DNA from: Trichoplax adhaerens
Taxonomy: Eukaryota > Placozoa > Uniplacotomia > Trichoplacea > Trichoplacidae
Assembly: GCF_000150275.1 (NCBI RefSeq)
Contig: NW_002060944.1
Location: forward strand, 1,869,306 to 1,933,305
Direction: 5' to 3'
DNA length: 64,000 bases
In this document: piece by piece, positions 26,378 through 41,735 of the stretch
Position numbering within the stretch: position 1 is the stretch's first letter
How the letters are laid out: the number at the start of each line of letters is the position of its first letter
The notes under the pieces: generated by a model
Databases searched by the model: none
Told to the model about the DNA's origin: nothing
The model's input: the letters and a program-made list of their open reading frames with translations, nothing else
Program-made: the position numbers and the translations under genes

Positions 26378-28200
26378 TTAGTAACTGCTAAAATGGTCTA
26401 TCGATACATCTATTGATGACGATCGAATTGATGACGGTGGTACAGTAGGATCTTTAACAGAGTGTATTGCATACCGTTTATGCTGATTAGCAAAATTAAC
26501 ACCGTTATCGAATGAAACGATCACGGTGGTAGGATTTCTATGAGTAGTTAGGGTTTCAGATTTTCCTAATGTAAACTTTTGGCTTCTGACTTTCGCTTTA
26601 TTTTGGATACTACATTCTTTATTGGGATTTTTGGTGGTGTCATTTAGTCGAATGTATATTTTCCTTCCGTTCTGCTTATGTAGCTGTGATTTCTTCCATT
26701 GTAAACTGTTCTCTGGAGGAACGAGACAGCCCTGTAGCGCCGATAAAGAAACACTATGTGGCATTTTTTTGCTGTGATCATTTCCGGTTAAACCTCTAAA
26801 ATTTCAGTAGAAAAGTGAAGCCTTAGGTACATCTAGCTGATAATCCAGTCATTAATTATAAGCTCATTATGACCGTATACTAGGCTTTCCAAATACTGAA
26901 ACAACTAATATAATAGCAATAGCTGGGTAGCGAATACAGTAATATCCAAGGGTAAATATGTAAAACCAACGACGATGTGTGCTAACTTAGCTAAGAAATA
27001 AACTCACGATTTCAGATAGTTCATTTGTGTACTATTTTTTTGTTCGATTTGTTGGGATTGATTAAATTTGTGATCGATTTTCGGTCCTATAATAGGCTAA
27101 AAACAGAAATACACATATTAAACACTATATGTAATAAATTTCAAATCCAAAGAAAACGCCAGCGAATAGTAATAGCTTTTGTTACAATTCATTGGGAGGC
27201 CAACGTTAACAGACTATAAGAACTAGCAAATTACAGAAATATCTCGCTTTATATACAACTGGCAAAATATCATGTACCATCTTACAAGTTACTATAGTTT
27301 CTAATTAATACAGTAGAAGCTTTTACTAATGCTGTTATTCCATCTATTACCGTCTATCTTATCAAATGCAGCGTAAATAACAACTGATTACATCGTTTAC
27401 ATACTTTTAGTTGACAACACTAATGTAATCATTATGATAGGTATGATATCTCTACTAATATAGGTTCTCCTATACTAACGTCAATAGTTATTTTGGTTAG
27501 TTAATCTCGCTAACGTTACACAATAACAATATACGTAGTATATAAGAAATTATATAGTGATAGTTTTAGTTCACTTATGGACATAAATTTAGTTGTCTCC
27601 TTACTTACCAGAAATTTCTGCGAAGGACGAAGATTTAGTGGTAGAATGTCATTTGTTAAGTCTTTTGGTATAACCTTATCATTACAACTAGCCAAGCAAG
27701 AGGATTGTATGATATCAGAACTTAGATATTGTGCTCATGTCATTTCAAAACAAAAATCTTATAATAATTCGACATTTTAGAACAACATAAACTTACTTAT
27801 TGAGGGACAACTATAAGAAAATGAAGATGAGAAATATTAGTTTTAGTATTAGAGGTTGTGTCGGATTATTCTATTAAATTTTTGTTATTGTTAACGGATA
27901 GAATCTGTTACTTAAACTTTACAGACATGAAAATAGAAGCGAACAACACCTTTACTGCAGGTTGTTTAATCTTTGAAGGGCACCAAACAAAATACGGATA
28001 GTTTAAATCTTTATTAATGTCGTAAGAGTTGCTTTCAACATGATTGAGGTGAATCGCTGCTATTCTTTTCAGGGTTGACCTTTTGGATTGCTTACCTTCA
28101 TGGCTATCTGTTATTTCCGCTCTATTTCTATGATACGGTATGCTGGCAGGGGAAACTGCTGGTGCTAGTTCATAACTACCTCTAAAATTGTCAAATGATC
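26378..28200 (-). CDS. Unidentified protein-coding locus, partial model
   Basis: I do not recognise this protein. Three segments look like exons. 27950-28200 starts in phase 1 after a good acceptor, ends at AAG|GTGTTG, and codes 83 residues with YELAPAVSPASIPYHRN and NYPYFVWCPSKIKQPAVK. 27609-27674 joins in phase 0 (VIPKDLTNDILPLNLRPSQK) and ends at a strong GTAAGT donor. The 129-codon frame ending at 26378 starts MPHSVSLSALQG and contains NGRKIYIRLNDTTK. The last segment does not join the second one in phase, so it may need an intermediate exon or be a separate single-exon gene. Composition is polar with scattered Pro and Ser, and no membrane span or catalytic motif is seen. If it follows the local pattern, its 5' end lies near 30 kb, head-to-head with tectonic. 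Confidence 0.4.
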
Positions 28201-30495
28201 CTGTTAGTATAGCAGAAACAACTGAGTAGTATTACATATTAAATTTCTTAAAATTAATTAATCCTCTCTAGAAAACTCTTGATATCTAAACTATCGTGAA
28301 TAACGTTATTAAAATCTATATATATGTAATTAATTTGTAGTTATGTACTATCAGAGGTATAACTAATTGGAGATATATTCGTATATACGCGTATATTTAT
28401 GCATAATTAAAACGTAATGCTACCGCCATATATTAAGATATAGGACAGTAACCTAGCATGGTATAATGCAGACTAAAATATATATTTCGAGATTACGTGT
28501 ATAAGGTGCATATTCTTTATACTAACAGCAATGAGTTGGGTAGGATTCTAACGTTTAACTAGTTCAAGGAAGTAGTGCCTATACATAACATAATCCATAA
28601 TGGCAGTATTTGTAATTTAAGAACAGTAAAAAGTTTGATTCACAGATTTTATGCAGATCAGCTCTTAACATTACTAGTAGTATAAGACTTCCTATTTGAT
28701 ATTCTGATATTATTGCACGCCATATATCTACTAATTTAACGGCCTCCTAATTCTAATGAAGCGATTTGTAATCCTCCATCCAGCATATAATATACCGACA
28801 TCATGATATCAGCAGGGTTGAAGATATGCAGATTAGGTCACATATTTGTAGAAATGTAAGAACCAATAGCTGTAACGGTTATAGGTGATAAGGTAACATA
28901 AAGGGAACAGTTACGTCTATAAAACTATTATTATTGAGGCCGCATGAGACGACATTTTATGAATATAGTATTGCAAAATATTACAAAATTATTCGTAAAA
29001 TTCCTGAACTTAGGTTTCAAAATCAGCAAACCTTATATATTTATATATATACATTTACACTTGGAAATTAGTTCTATAGCAAAGAGTGAAGTAATTTATA
29101 AAGTGTACAATGTAACGTATGTATGGCTCTTGCAATAGATCTTATACACTGGTTGCATAATTTATTTTAGTCGCATTGCTAAAGTATAGACCTAATCTAA
29201 TATAAGCTACTAGAATGTATTGCGTATAAATATATTAGATACGAAATAATACGGGGAACGGACGCTATGTCAAGTACGCTATATTCGTGATAATCACGAC
29301 ATAGTAATGTTCATTGGTAATCATATTCTATGAATATTAGAGTAAGTCAAAGAAAGTTGTAGTAATGGCGTAATACGATTGCACAAATCAATTAATTAAG
29401 TTGTAGTAATGGCTTTATCAATAAGATATTATGATGGCTTGCCCTATTATTGGAAGAGAACTCTGGCGATAACTTCGACCAATAATTGAGTGAAATTCTT
29501 GATCGTCTTCATCTAAAATTGTTGCGATTTTAAGTGTTGGAAGACCTATAATATAATAGCGACAGAAAATTTCTGAAGGTATTACAGTTATTATTGTCTC
29601 CTAATCATACAGAGTATTACAGCGGTTATTTTATCTGTCTTCATGAAGCTCTAGGAACGAAGTAGTAAGTATAACACAGTTACAAGATTGGCATTTAAAA
29701 TAAATGTGTTTACTTTTTCGTTTTTTATTATACTTGGAGTATTCACGTTATAATTTATCAATTTTGTAAGAACACACTCTATTGTGAGCAAATATGTATG
29801 CCATGAGTCGGTATCCAGGAATACTGGGTACCTTAAGTACTTTTGTAAAACCAATGTAATCATAAATTTTAAACTTTATGCTTTAAATTTTTCTCGTTAG
29901 ACAATAAATTGTGTTATTATTTTATCAAAACTTTATAATAATAGAGTGGTACTAAAATTTATGATTATAGTTTAGCATAATACCTTCCTTAATATTGGTT
30001 ATCTCTTCCATGATTAAATTTAAAATTTTTTAACTTCAGTTGGTAATAACTCGTGCAGTACCGTACCAACCGGATAATTAGATCTGTACAATTTATTATA
30101 ATGTAATTTAATACAATCGCGTAGAGAAAATACGTTTGATAGTGACGGGACAGTGGATGCTCTGGCTTAGCTTACAACATTAGCTTTTCATCTTCGTTTG
30201 AGAAGGTGGCTTGTAGATGATTTTTGTAGAAATATTAAAGTCTGTACGCTCATGGTGAATACTGATAACTGAATAACTATCAACTTTATCGTATTCGTAT
30301 GTGTAATAATGATATTACCAGCCCAAAAATAATAATGTTACGGTGATTCACTGTTGATAATAACAATAATTATATCATTATTAATCTAGTCGAAAGTTCA
30401 AAATCGCGTCGTAACAACACTGGACACCGAGCCACATCACTACTACCGTAGTGCTGCGTAATGATGTTGTGTATCCATGGATACGAGCTACCCCA
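28201..30495. other. Mostly unassigned region between the unknown gene and tectonic
   Basis: Apart from the candidate exon at 29418-29545, I see no supported feature. A minus-strand frame at 29651-29863 is protein-like in places (YPVFLDTDSWHTYL) but has no family match that I know. Confidence 0.3.
29418..29545 (-). CDS. Possible exon of the unidentified minus-strand gene
   Basis: A 42-codon open segment behind a good acceptor (TATTATAG) in phase 1, reading LPTLKIATILDEDDQEFH and ending in TGA at 29418. A weak GTCGAA donor after HSII would instead join it in phase to the exon at 28200. The acidic, non-repetitive composition looks coding, but nothing identifies it. Confidence 0.25.
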
Positions 30496-30499
30496 CACA

Positions 30500-30575
30500 G
30501 TACATACTGTACTGTATTTTATTGTAAGGCCACGCATGTACTGTACTAGTATGTACATACTGTACAGTACAGTAT
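30500..30575. repeat. Short TACTGTAC/GTACAGTA cluster upstream of tectonic
   Basis: Palindromic units (TACTGTACTGTA and CATACTGTACAGTACAG) 130-210 bases before the tectonic start codon. Confidence 0.85.
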
Positions 30576-30705
30576 ATTTATGATTTTACTCCTAACTTTG
30601 TGTTCTGTAAGTCTGCGAGAGTTCAAAACTACGGCATGAGAAATTGATCTAGATATTTTTTTAGCCATTAAAAAATTCAGACAGCGTATAACATTGATAA
30701 AACAA

Positions 30706-32595
30706 ATGCGTTTAAGCTTCACTTTCAGCGTTTTACTAACAATTAATTTTTGGTTCATTCTGTCCTTGGCTCAAACGAATGGCACAACGGAACCCCCTAC
30801 TTCAACAGCAGTGACAACCGGGACCTCTTCAACAAGTTTACTGCTTAATTCTGCTATCGGAGCGTGCAACTGTGATTTAACCAGAGATAATTGTGATGTC
30901 AATTGTTGTTGCGATCCTGACTGCAGCGCTATTGATCGAGCAACCTTTACAACTTGCACTGTTGCAACACCAACAAACGATGGAAGTCGAAGCTGTGTTG
31001 CTACTGGCGTAATTTTCATATCTAATACCCCAACCTACAGAACAATTATTGATAATGGGCTATTCTGCGTTTACATTGATAATAATGCTGCAAGAAATTA
31101 TTACGAAATCCCAAGACAGGTGCAAGATAACGTGACATTTAATGCTTTAGCATCTAAATATCGTAGAACATTTACACCACAAGCTGCGTCGGTCGCCACA
31201 ACAACGTCATATTATAGAGTCGGTGATAGACTAAAAGTTATCTATAACGATAGCGTCGTTGGCATACTTAGTCTACCTAAGCCATTATTTTCAGATATTT
31301 GTGATGATAACAATCCCGCGTTATTTTATGTAAACGATGTTAGTGAGTGTAATCGTCATATTAAAGATTTTAATCGGGAATGCTCATCGTTTAGTTTCCT
31401 ATCCGCTGGGTCGTACTTTCAAAATATCCGTGTTGCTAAACTTCCATCAGCTTTAAATACGAGCGGTGGGGTAGTTTTTAGCAATCCTGATGATTTGATC
31501 AATATTAATGTATCAACATCTATTTTATGTATTGATGTATCAACCGGATTTTCATCACCATGTCCGTATACATTTGCTCCTTCTCCGACGTACCACAGCA
31601 GCAATAACACATGTTCAAATGTGCTAAAAGAACTGAGTTATGATATTGTAACTAATGGTACGCGTGGAATAGTTAGCCTATCTGTGACTTTAACTTTAAC
31701 AAGTTTAAATGCTGCTAATATAAATTCAACGTATTTTCGTCAAAAATTTTCTGTTAGTTATACAAATAATGGTAACGCAAATACATTTAGGCGATCTGGT
31801 AATCCTGGTTATGTAGTTAACCAACCTCTGCTCGCTGGAAAGCTAGGCACTAATACAGCTAATAATCAAGTTATACTACTCGGTAGTAGCTCAAATGGCC
31901 TGTTTACAGTAATATCACCGACTGCCTCTGGTTCTTGCGTTAGAAAGCAAATCAATAGAACTCCAATTCGATTTGGAATTAACATGAGAAGTGGATGTGC
32001 TCTGAGAGTTGAATTGAATAATTTGACTAGTGACTGTCAACTTATTCGAGAGCAGATAATAAATACATTGATTGGAGCTGAAGCGCCAACATATGTAGCA
32101 ACATATGGAAATTCAGCAGTAGAAAATATTAGCGATTGGGTTGCAATCTTAAGGCAAAATGTACCTCAGACTTCGCTAAATACATTGACAGGTTCATCTG
32201 GTATTTGTCCAAACGTAGTGATGGGGATACATATCCAGATTCTTTGGGCATATACCGGTTCGCTTGCCAATCCGCAAGCTAAAATTATTGGAATCTCTAC
32301 TTCGTATGATGATCCTCAAAGTTTAGCTTATCAATGTGTTGGCGTATCATGCCAATCTTCTTCAGGAATCACTCAGCATTTTGAGATAACAACAACCGTT
32401 TCTTTTATTGACGTATCGGAGAAACCAGGATCTCAACTAAGATCGCCACCTAGACTAGAGGTGAAAATGCCATATGACTTTTTTTATCCATTTCTTAGTT
32501 CTTCCGTTAGTTGTAACTGCAATCGAATAATTTTTGCTTTGGTTACCGAGACTGCTATGATCTACGAACGATCATATGATAGCATATACTTCTGA
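30706..32595 (+). CDS. TCTN1: Tectonic-family ciliary transition-zone protein, single exon
   Basis: Tectonics are secreted or membrane-linked glycoproteins of the MKS complex at the ciliary transition zone, needed for ciliary membrane composition and Hedgehog signalling. One uninterrupted 629-residue frame. ATG 30706 begins a signal peptide (FSVLLTINFWFILSLAQ), then a Thr/Ser-rich stretch, then the family hallmark Cys cluster CNCDLTRDNCDVNCCCDPDC, which closely matches human tectonic CDVNCCCDSDC. Other family blocks are LCTDNNPA-like ICDDNNPALFYVND, SGNPGYVVNQPLLAGKLG, TPIRFGINMRSGCALR, NISDWVAI, NPQAKIIGIS and the C-terminal PPRLEVKMPYDFFYPFL. The C-terminus continues about 27 residues beyond the usual FFPF end. 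Which of TCTN1-3 it is cannot be told. The in-frame TTG at 30694 is not needed as a start. All neighbours are intron-rich; this gene has no intron. Confidence 0.94.
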   Translation: MRLSFTFSVLLTINFWFILSLAQTNGTTEPPTSTAVTTGTSSTSLLLNSAIGACNCDLTRDNCDVNCCCDPDCSAIDRATFTTCTVATPTNDGSRSCVATGVIFISNTPTYRTIIDNGLFCVYIDNNAARNYYEIPRQVQDNVTFNALASKYRRTFTPQAASVATTTSYYRVGDRLKVIYNDSVVGILSLPKPLFSDICDDNNPALFYVNDVSECNRHIKDFNRECSSFSFLSAGSYFQNIRVAKLPSALNTSGGVVFSNPDDLININVSTSILCIDVSTGFSSPCPYTFAPSPTYHSSNNTCSNVLKELSYDIVTNGTRGIVSLSVTLTLTSLNAANINSTYFRQKFSVSYTNNGNANTFRRSGNPGYVVNQPLLAGKLGTNTANNQVILLGSSSNGLFTVISPTASGSCVRKQINRTPIRFGINMRSGCALRVELNNLTSDCQLIREQIINTLIGAEAPTYVATYGNSAVENISDWVAILRQNVPQTSLNTLTGSSGICPNVVMGIHIQILWAYTGSLANPQAKIIGISTSYDDPQSLAYQCVGVSCQSSSGITQHFEITTTVSFIDVSEKPGSQLRSPPRLEVKMPYDFFYPFLSSSVSCNCNRIIFALVTETAMIYERSYDSIYF

Positions 32596-33345
32596 TTATT
32601 TCGATTTCGAAAATAATTTCCTCCAGACAAACTTCAGAGATGGTGCTTAAATCATACGAATTGGTATTAGCATAATCTATACCCACTAAGAAGTTATGTC
32701 TTTTAGAGTGCTACTCTTCGTATGAGCCTTTGCCGGCATATATGTATTCATTTTGCGCATTAATTTTACTGTGCTCATTTGTAAAATTCTTTTTATCAAA
32801 TTGTAAATCTGAGAGGTACATTGTTCGTAAGTCTTACTTAAATGTTTTATTGTTTATCGCATTATAAAGAGCTTTCGTGTAACGATTGCTGTCATCATTG
32901 TGGCGACTTTCTAACTGTAACCCGGGTGAAATTAATTAAGACAATTAACTTGTCTTAGTGGATTATAACCATTAGGTATATAAGATCAATTTTTTAACGT
33001 AAAGCATTACATATCATAAATTGAGAGAATAGTAGCATATATCTCCGTAACTCTGATAATTTGTAATGAAAAAATTTCTCGTGTAGATCAATTCATATCG
33101 AACGACAGTATAGGTTTGTTCATTGTAAATACGAAATGAATTGGTACCGCTACTGTCTATTCCAGTACAAAAACTTAATTTCATTAATAACTCCTAACAA
33201 CCAAAATGTACGATTATTTATTTAAAATAATATGATCTAATTTCTTCTTAAATCGTTATCCTTCCAAACCAAGTTGTAATACAAGGTTAGTTTTAATAAC
33301 GGACTGCCTTTCGTTATGTATGTAATTGTCATTTTCGTACGAAAA
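32596..33345. other. Convergent 3' spacer between tectonic and ALAD
   Basis: No gene, RNA or TACTGTAC repeat seen. Confidence 0.45.
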
Positions 33346-37830
<4,485 letters not shown>

Positions 37831-37975
37831 TCTCCTAAATGATTTCCTTTCCAGTAGTAATTTGCTCTTATACAGTATCTACACTATGTCAGCGCCGAGA
37901 AGACACTTGAATAAAAGTTTAGTTTGTTGCGTAGCTGTACTTACCAGAGACTGACATTAGTACCATTTCATGGAA

Positions 37976-38008
37976 TACTAAATTCACCGCTCACCGGTGA
38001 ATTTAGTA
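37976..38008. promoter_or_regulatory. Perfect 14-bp hairpin in the ALAD/PHPT1 divergent promoter
   Basis: TACTAAATTCACCG, a 5-base loop CTCAC, then the exact reverse complement. It lies 146 bases upstream of the ALAD start codon and just before the palindromic cluster. It could be an operator-like palindrome or a cruciform-forming site; the function is unknown. Confidence 0.6.
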
Positions 38009-38021
38009 CTGTAGTCCTTAG

Positions 38022-38175
38022 TACTGTACTATGGTGTACTGTACAGTACAGTACTGAACAGTTAAATTAACCCGCTACTGCATTTAAAGCACATACTGTA
38101 CGGTACTGTACTGTACTGTACTGTATTGTGCTCAATATCACAAGTACTGTACGTATTGTACAGTACAGTACGATG
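38022..38175. repeat. TACTGTAC/GTACAGTA cluster in the ALAD/PHPT1 divergent promoter
   Basis: Palindromic cluster between the two start codons (404 bases apart), ending about 60 bases before the PHPT1 ATG. Confidence 0.9.
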
Positions 38176-38233
38176 CTGCTGATTATGCTGAATCGGACGT
38201 AACTGCCGTTGCAATTTTAAGGCTTCCCTCAAT

Positions 38234-39379
38234 ATGGCGAACTCGGCTGAAGTTGATGATAAAAATTATCATATATTAAATTCTTTTACTGATGTAGATA
38301 TCGATGAAAGTGGAACCTTCAAGTATATACTAATAAAATTGACGGACAGAAGATCTAGTTCATCCAAATTTATTGTTCGCGGGTATTCTTGGGCGAGCTA
38401 TCACGGTATGTGAGACTGTACTTGCAGCTGTTATGCTGTATTTTCAGCCATAGTATGTCCGATTGTCAACGTTAATCTACGGTGTAGTGATCATCATTTT
38501 GCGATACGGCATTTCTATGCAGAATATTTAGCTTGATTGGTGCTCGGTTCATTTCTCCATTTAATCATTCATTCACAAGACTTTACAGGGTATTCGCAAT
38601 GTGCTGCACCGAAATATGATTTATATTACTGTACTTCTAGGTAAAATTTATGCTATACTGTACACGTACAGTATGTTCAGCTACTAGATCAACTTTCCCA
38701 TACTTGACCAGTGCGTCCAAATTTGACTCTTCCTTGTATTTGATTCGCAGTAGCACAGTTTCGATCTTAGTTTGCTCTACAATGCGAAAGGCTACATTAA
38801 CGACCATAAAAATTGAAGCTAAGGTCCCATGAATTCTATGTAGTTGAATAGTTCATGTTATAGTAAAATGCAAAATTAATCTTACACTTTATAAATATTT
38901 AATTTGTGATAAATTATCGAAAATTTCTAGTACTTCGCATGTGACATACTACAGTATTACTATTATTTATGTTATGTAAGAGAGCATTAAAACTCTTTTC
39001 GTTTAAAGGTATCAGCATTTATATACCAGTATAAATTGATATGCGTATAATATATTATCTATTATTCCAGCTGATATTTTGGATAGGTTGACAGCTTCCT
39101 TCGAAGCGGCTAGCTTAACTGTAGAATGTGTTGGTGGAGGCAGAATCCGGCGTAATGAGAATGAGATTCTTGTATATGGATATTCTACGGTATCGCTATA
39201 ATTTAATTTAGAAATTGCACGCATCTCGCCGTTTTAAATCTTTTTAAAATTCCGTACTGGAAGATACGCATTTTTTATTCATGTAGGGATTTGGTAGAGC
39301 GGATCATACAATAACAGCGGAAAGGCTAAGAAAGGCTTTCCCTACTCTTAAAATATCTTATTCAAATGATGGTTACTAA
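38234..39379 (+). CDS. PHPT1: 14 kDa phosphohistidine phosphatase
   Basis: Removes phosphate from phosphohistidine in proteins; cytosolic, metal-independent. The three-exon model gives 127 residues (human 125): 38234-38405, 39071-39189, 39287-39379. Family blocks in order are [32 protein letters not shown] with the catalytic His at residue 57 (human His53 in EYHADIYDK), [23 protein letters not shown] and the C-terminal YSNDGY. The frame is phase 1 across intron 1 and phase 0 across intron 2. ATG 38234 gives the usual short N-terminus. The gene is divergent from ALAD and convergent with SNAPIN. Confidence 0.96.
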
Positions 39380-39966
39380 CATGAATTAATAAATTTTTTT
39401 GAGAGCGTAACAAAGAACTGATGTATATTACTGTATTCGTAATTAGAATACGCAAAGTAGCCTGGCTTTTAGCGTAAACATTGTAGCGTGTTATATGGGT
39501 TAGATACAAACTAACGTGGAGTTTAAATTATGACAATAAAATTAGAATATTATGGTACACGCACTGTCTTAAAATTTAATCTTAACAATGTGTTAGGTAA
39601 ACTTACAAGGCCAATTCATTACCTACCACAAACTGTTAACTGGTATACAGTATGAAGCAGTAATTGACCATTAGATATTATTCACGATTTTTCGTATAAT
39701 TAACAATAAATATCTAGTGATTGTAATCTATTTCAAATATTCAACAGGATTACAGTGTAGTTTGTATAAGTTTGATCGCCACGTTGCATGAAAAGTAGAT
39801 GAACGCGGATAAGGTAATCCCTTAGCAGAAGTGGACAATTATACAAGTTGGCACATAAATAAATACAACGTGAGCAAACCAGAATTCAATGTAAAATTTT
39901 GCCATTAACGTGAGAATAGCATTCTTAATTCACTTAGCTAACACCACATAATGGTATTTATATCAT
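39380..39966. other. Convergent 3' spacer between PHPT1 and SNAPIN
   Basis: AT-rich, with no gene or palindromic cluster. Confidence 0.45.
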
Positions 39967-40724
39967 TTAAGTCAGATTTTTCTTCTTGCGGGTTTCAGTA
40001 GCAATATTTTGATGCAATTTTTCAAGTCTATCCTAGAATGATTCAAGTGATAATTTAGGGAAACTAGAAATGCAATATCAAGTTTGCTACTAGTATGGCA
40101 TACCTTAATCAAAGCTATACTTGTATAAGAACTATATCTTAGTTAATATGCTCACCTTAGAGTTCTGGAGGATCGTATTGACACTAGAGACTTTGCGCTT
40201 CGCTAATTGTAATCTTTTTATGTAGGAGTCTAGAGGTATAGGGATGTCCTGCAACTTATGAAGTTCTCTTAAATCTAAGAGATAATGATTTATTTATTTA
40301 ATCAAAGATACATTCTGTAGTGATTTCGTTTTAGGCGTTGGTAATTATTAAATGAAGCGTTCTTACCAACAATCAATCTTAAGATATTTTCATCCAATAG
40401 TGACTGCGTAGCCCTTTTTTTTACAATAAGCAGGTTTAGGTGAAATATGTCACTGTGTACCCTTAATACTATAGCTCGTGACCGGATTACAGTAAAGTAC
40501 AGTACTGTATACACGATTTTTATCTATTACTGTAATTATAGTTATCGCTACAATTGCAAGTTATAATCAGTTAAATTAACTTATTGCTTGCTGAGTTTCA
40601 ATTTTTGTTACCTAACGTTTTCCAATTTGCCGTTTAAACGTTCCAGGATTGGATGCAATAAATTAAAAATGCCATCGGATAGGTTATCGTGACGTTCTAA
40701 CGCATCATTTTTAGAGGCGTCCAT
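39967..40724 (-). CDS. SNAPIN: SNAPIN, subunit of BLOC-1 and BORC
   Basis: Small coiled-coil subunit of two related complexes controlling biogenesis and positioning of lysosome-related organelles; also reported to bind SNAP25. The four-exon model gives 114 residues (human 136): 40612-40724, 40367-40413, 40156-40274, 39967-40032. Matching blocks are GIFNLLHPILERLN (human GLLEFLRPAVQQLD), DIPIPLDSYIKRLQLAKRKV (human LDLDPYVKKLLNARRRV), VNTILQNSKDRLEKLHQNIA (human VNNILQNAQERLRRLNHSVA) and TETRKKK. Nearly the whole chain is helical with heptad spacing. The upstream AG at 40275-40276, not the nearer one, keeps exon 3 in phase and restores LRELHKLQ. The Gly/Pro-rich human C-terminus is absent. Confidence 0.9.
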
Positions 40725-40779
40725 GCTACAGCTGCTAACTTTCACCCTGCAGTCACGCAGCTTTTAGGTACGTACAGAC

Positions 40780-41160
40780 GGTACAGTAGAGTAGAGTAGA
40801 ATTCAAAGTGGGTTTTTTTACTCGTAGGGACTAGAAGTTCTACAGTATTAGTGTGAAATACAGTACAGTACTCTACTAAATTGCGACCCTGGTGAAATCA
40901 AGTATCGTAAATCATTCCAAATCAGATTTAATTTAATTTAATACTGAAGGGGCATATTACTGTACAGTACACTATACAGTTTGTACTAAACAGTGTAGTA
41001 GATTACAGTACAGTACAGTACTGTACAATATTTGTTCCTAATCCCGTATACAGTACTGTATTGTACAGTACACTACAGTACAGTACACGTACAAACTGTA
41101 CAAATTTTTGACTGCGTCACAGACTAACTGTACAGTACAATGTATGTATAGTATAGTAGA
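40780..41160. repeat. TACTGTAC/GTACAGTA cluster in the SNAPIN/DBR1 divergent promoter
   Basis: Two sub-blocks (about 40780-40870 and 40960-41160) of the palindromic family inside the 1-kb spacer between the two start codons. Confidence 0.9.
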
Positions 41161-41735
41161 TACTGTAGAACGATATGTGTAGACACAGTGTAGTACAGAT
41201 CCAGATTAAGAATTTTAAAGTTAAAGAAGATGGAATATTAAAAACTACTAATTTATCCGCTCTTTCCGATCTTACATTGACGATATTAATTGTGTAACAC
41301 TGCAAAATCTCCTGTGTATACGATCTAACCTATGCGAAGCCTTCCCGCTTTTAAGAGGTGTGCGTATGCTTCTGCTTGATTACTACTGATAATTACTACT
41401 GATAATTAATTACCGTATATAATTAGTACTGTACTAGAAACCTCTGCATTATATATAAATAAATACATTATACATAATATATTTATGGACTGCTTTGGCC
41501 CTAAGTTATAATATAATTTATTTGCCGCGCCCGGAACCTGATATAGAGTGTTAAATCTCTATTTAGCGGGTTATCAGCTGTTTATTAGTATGGACATGGA
41601 CCGACTGTCTTTTAACCTATGCTTTTCACACTACTTAAGTACTTTATGCACGAATTGCTAATTCGCTTTTATACGAATTAATTCAAACTTATAATAATAA
41701 ATTCTAGTTTATATTCGAAGACCGTTTTGAAGAAA

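Noticed and set aside
30694-30705. Tectonic start at TTG 30694
   Set aside because: ATG 30706 begins the signal peptide directly, and no evidence favours a non-AUG start.
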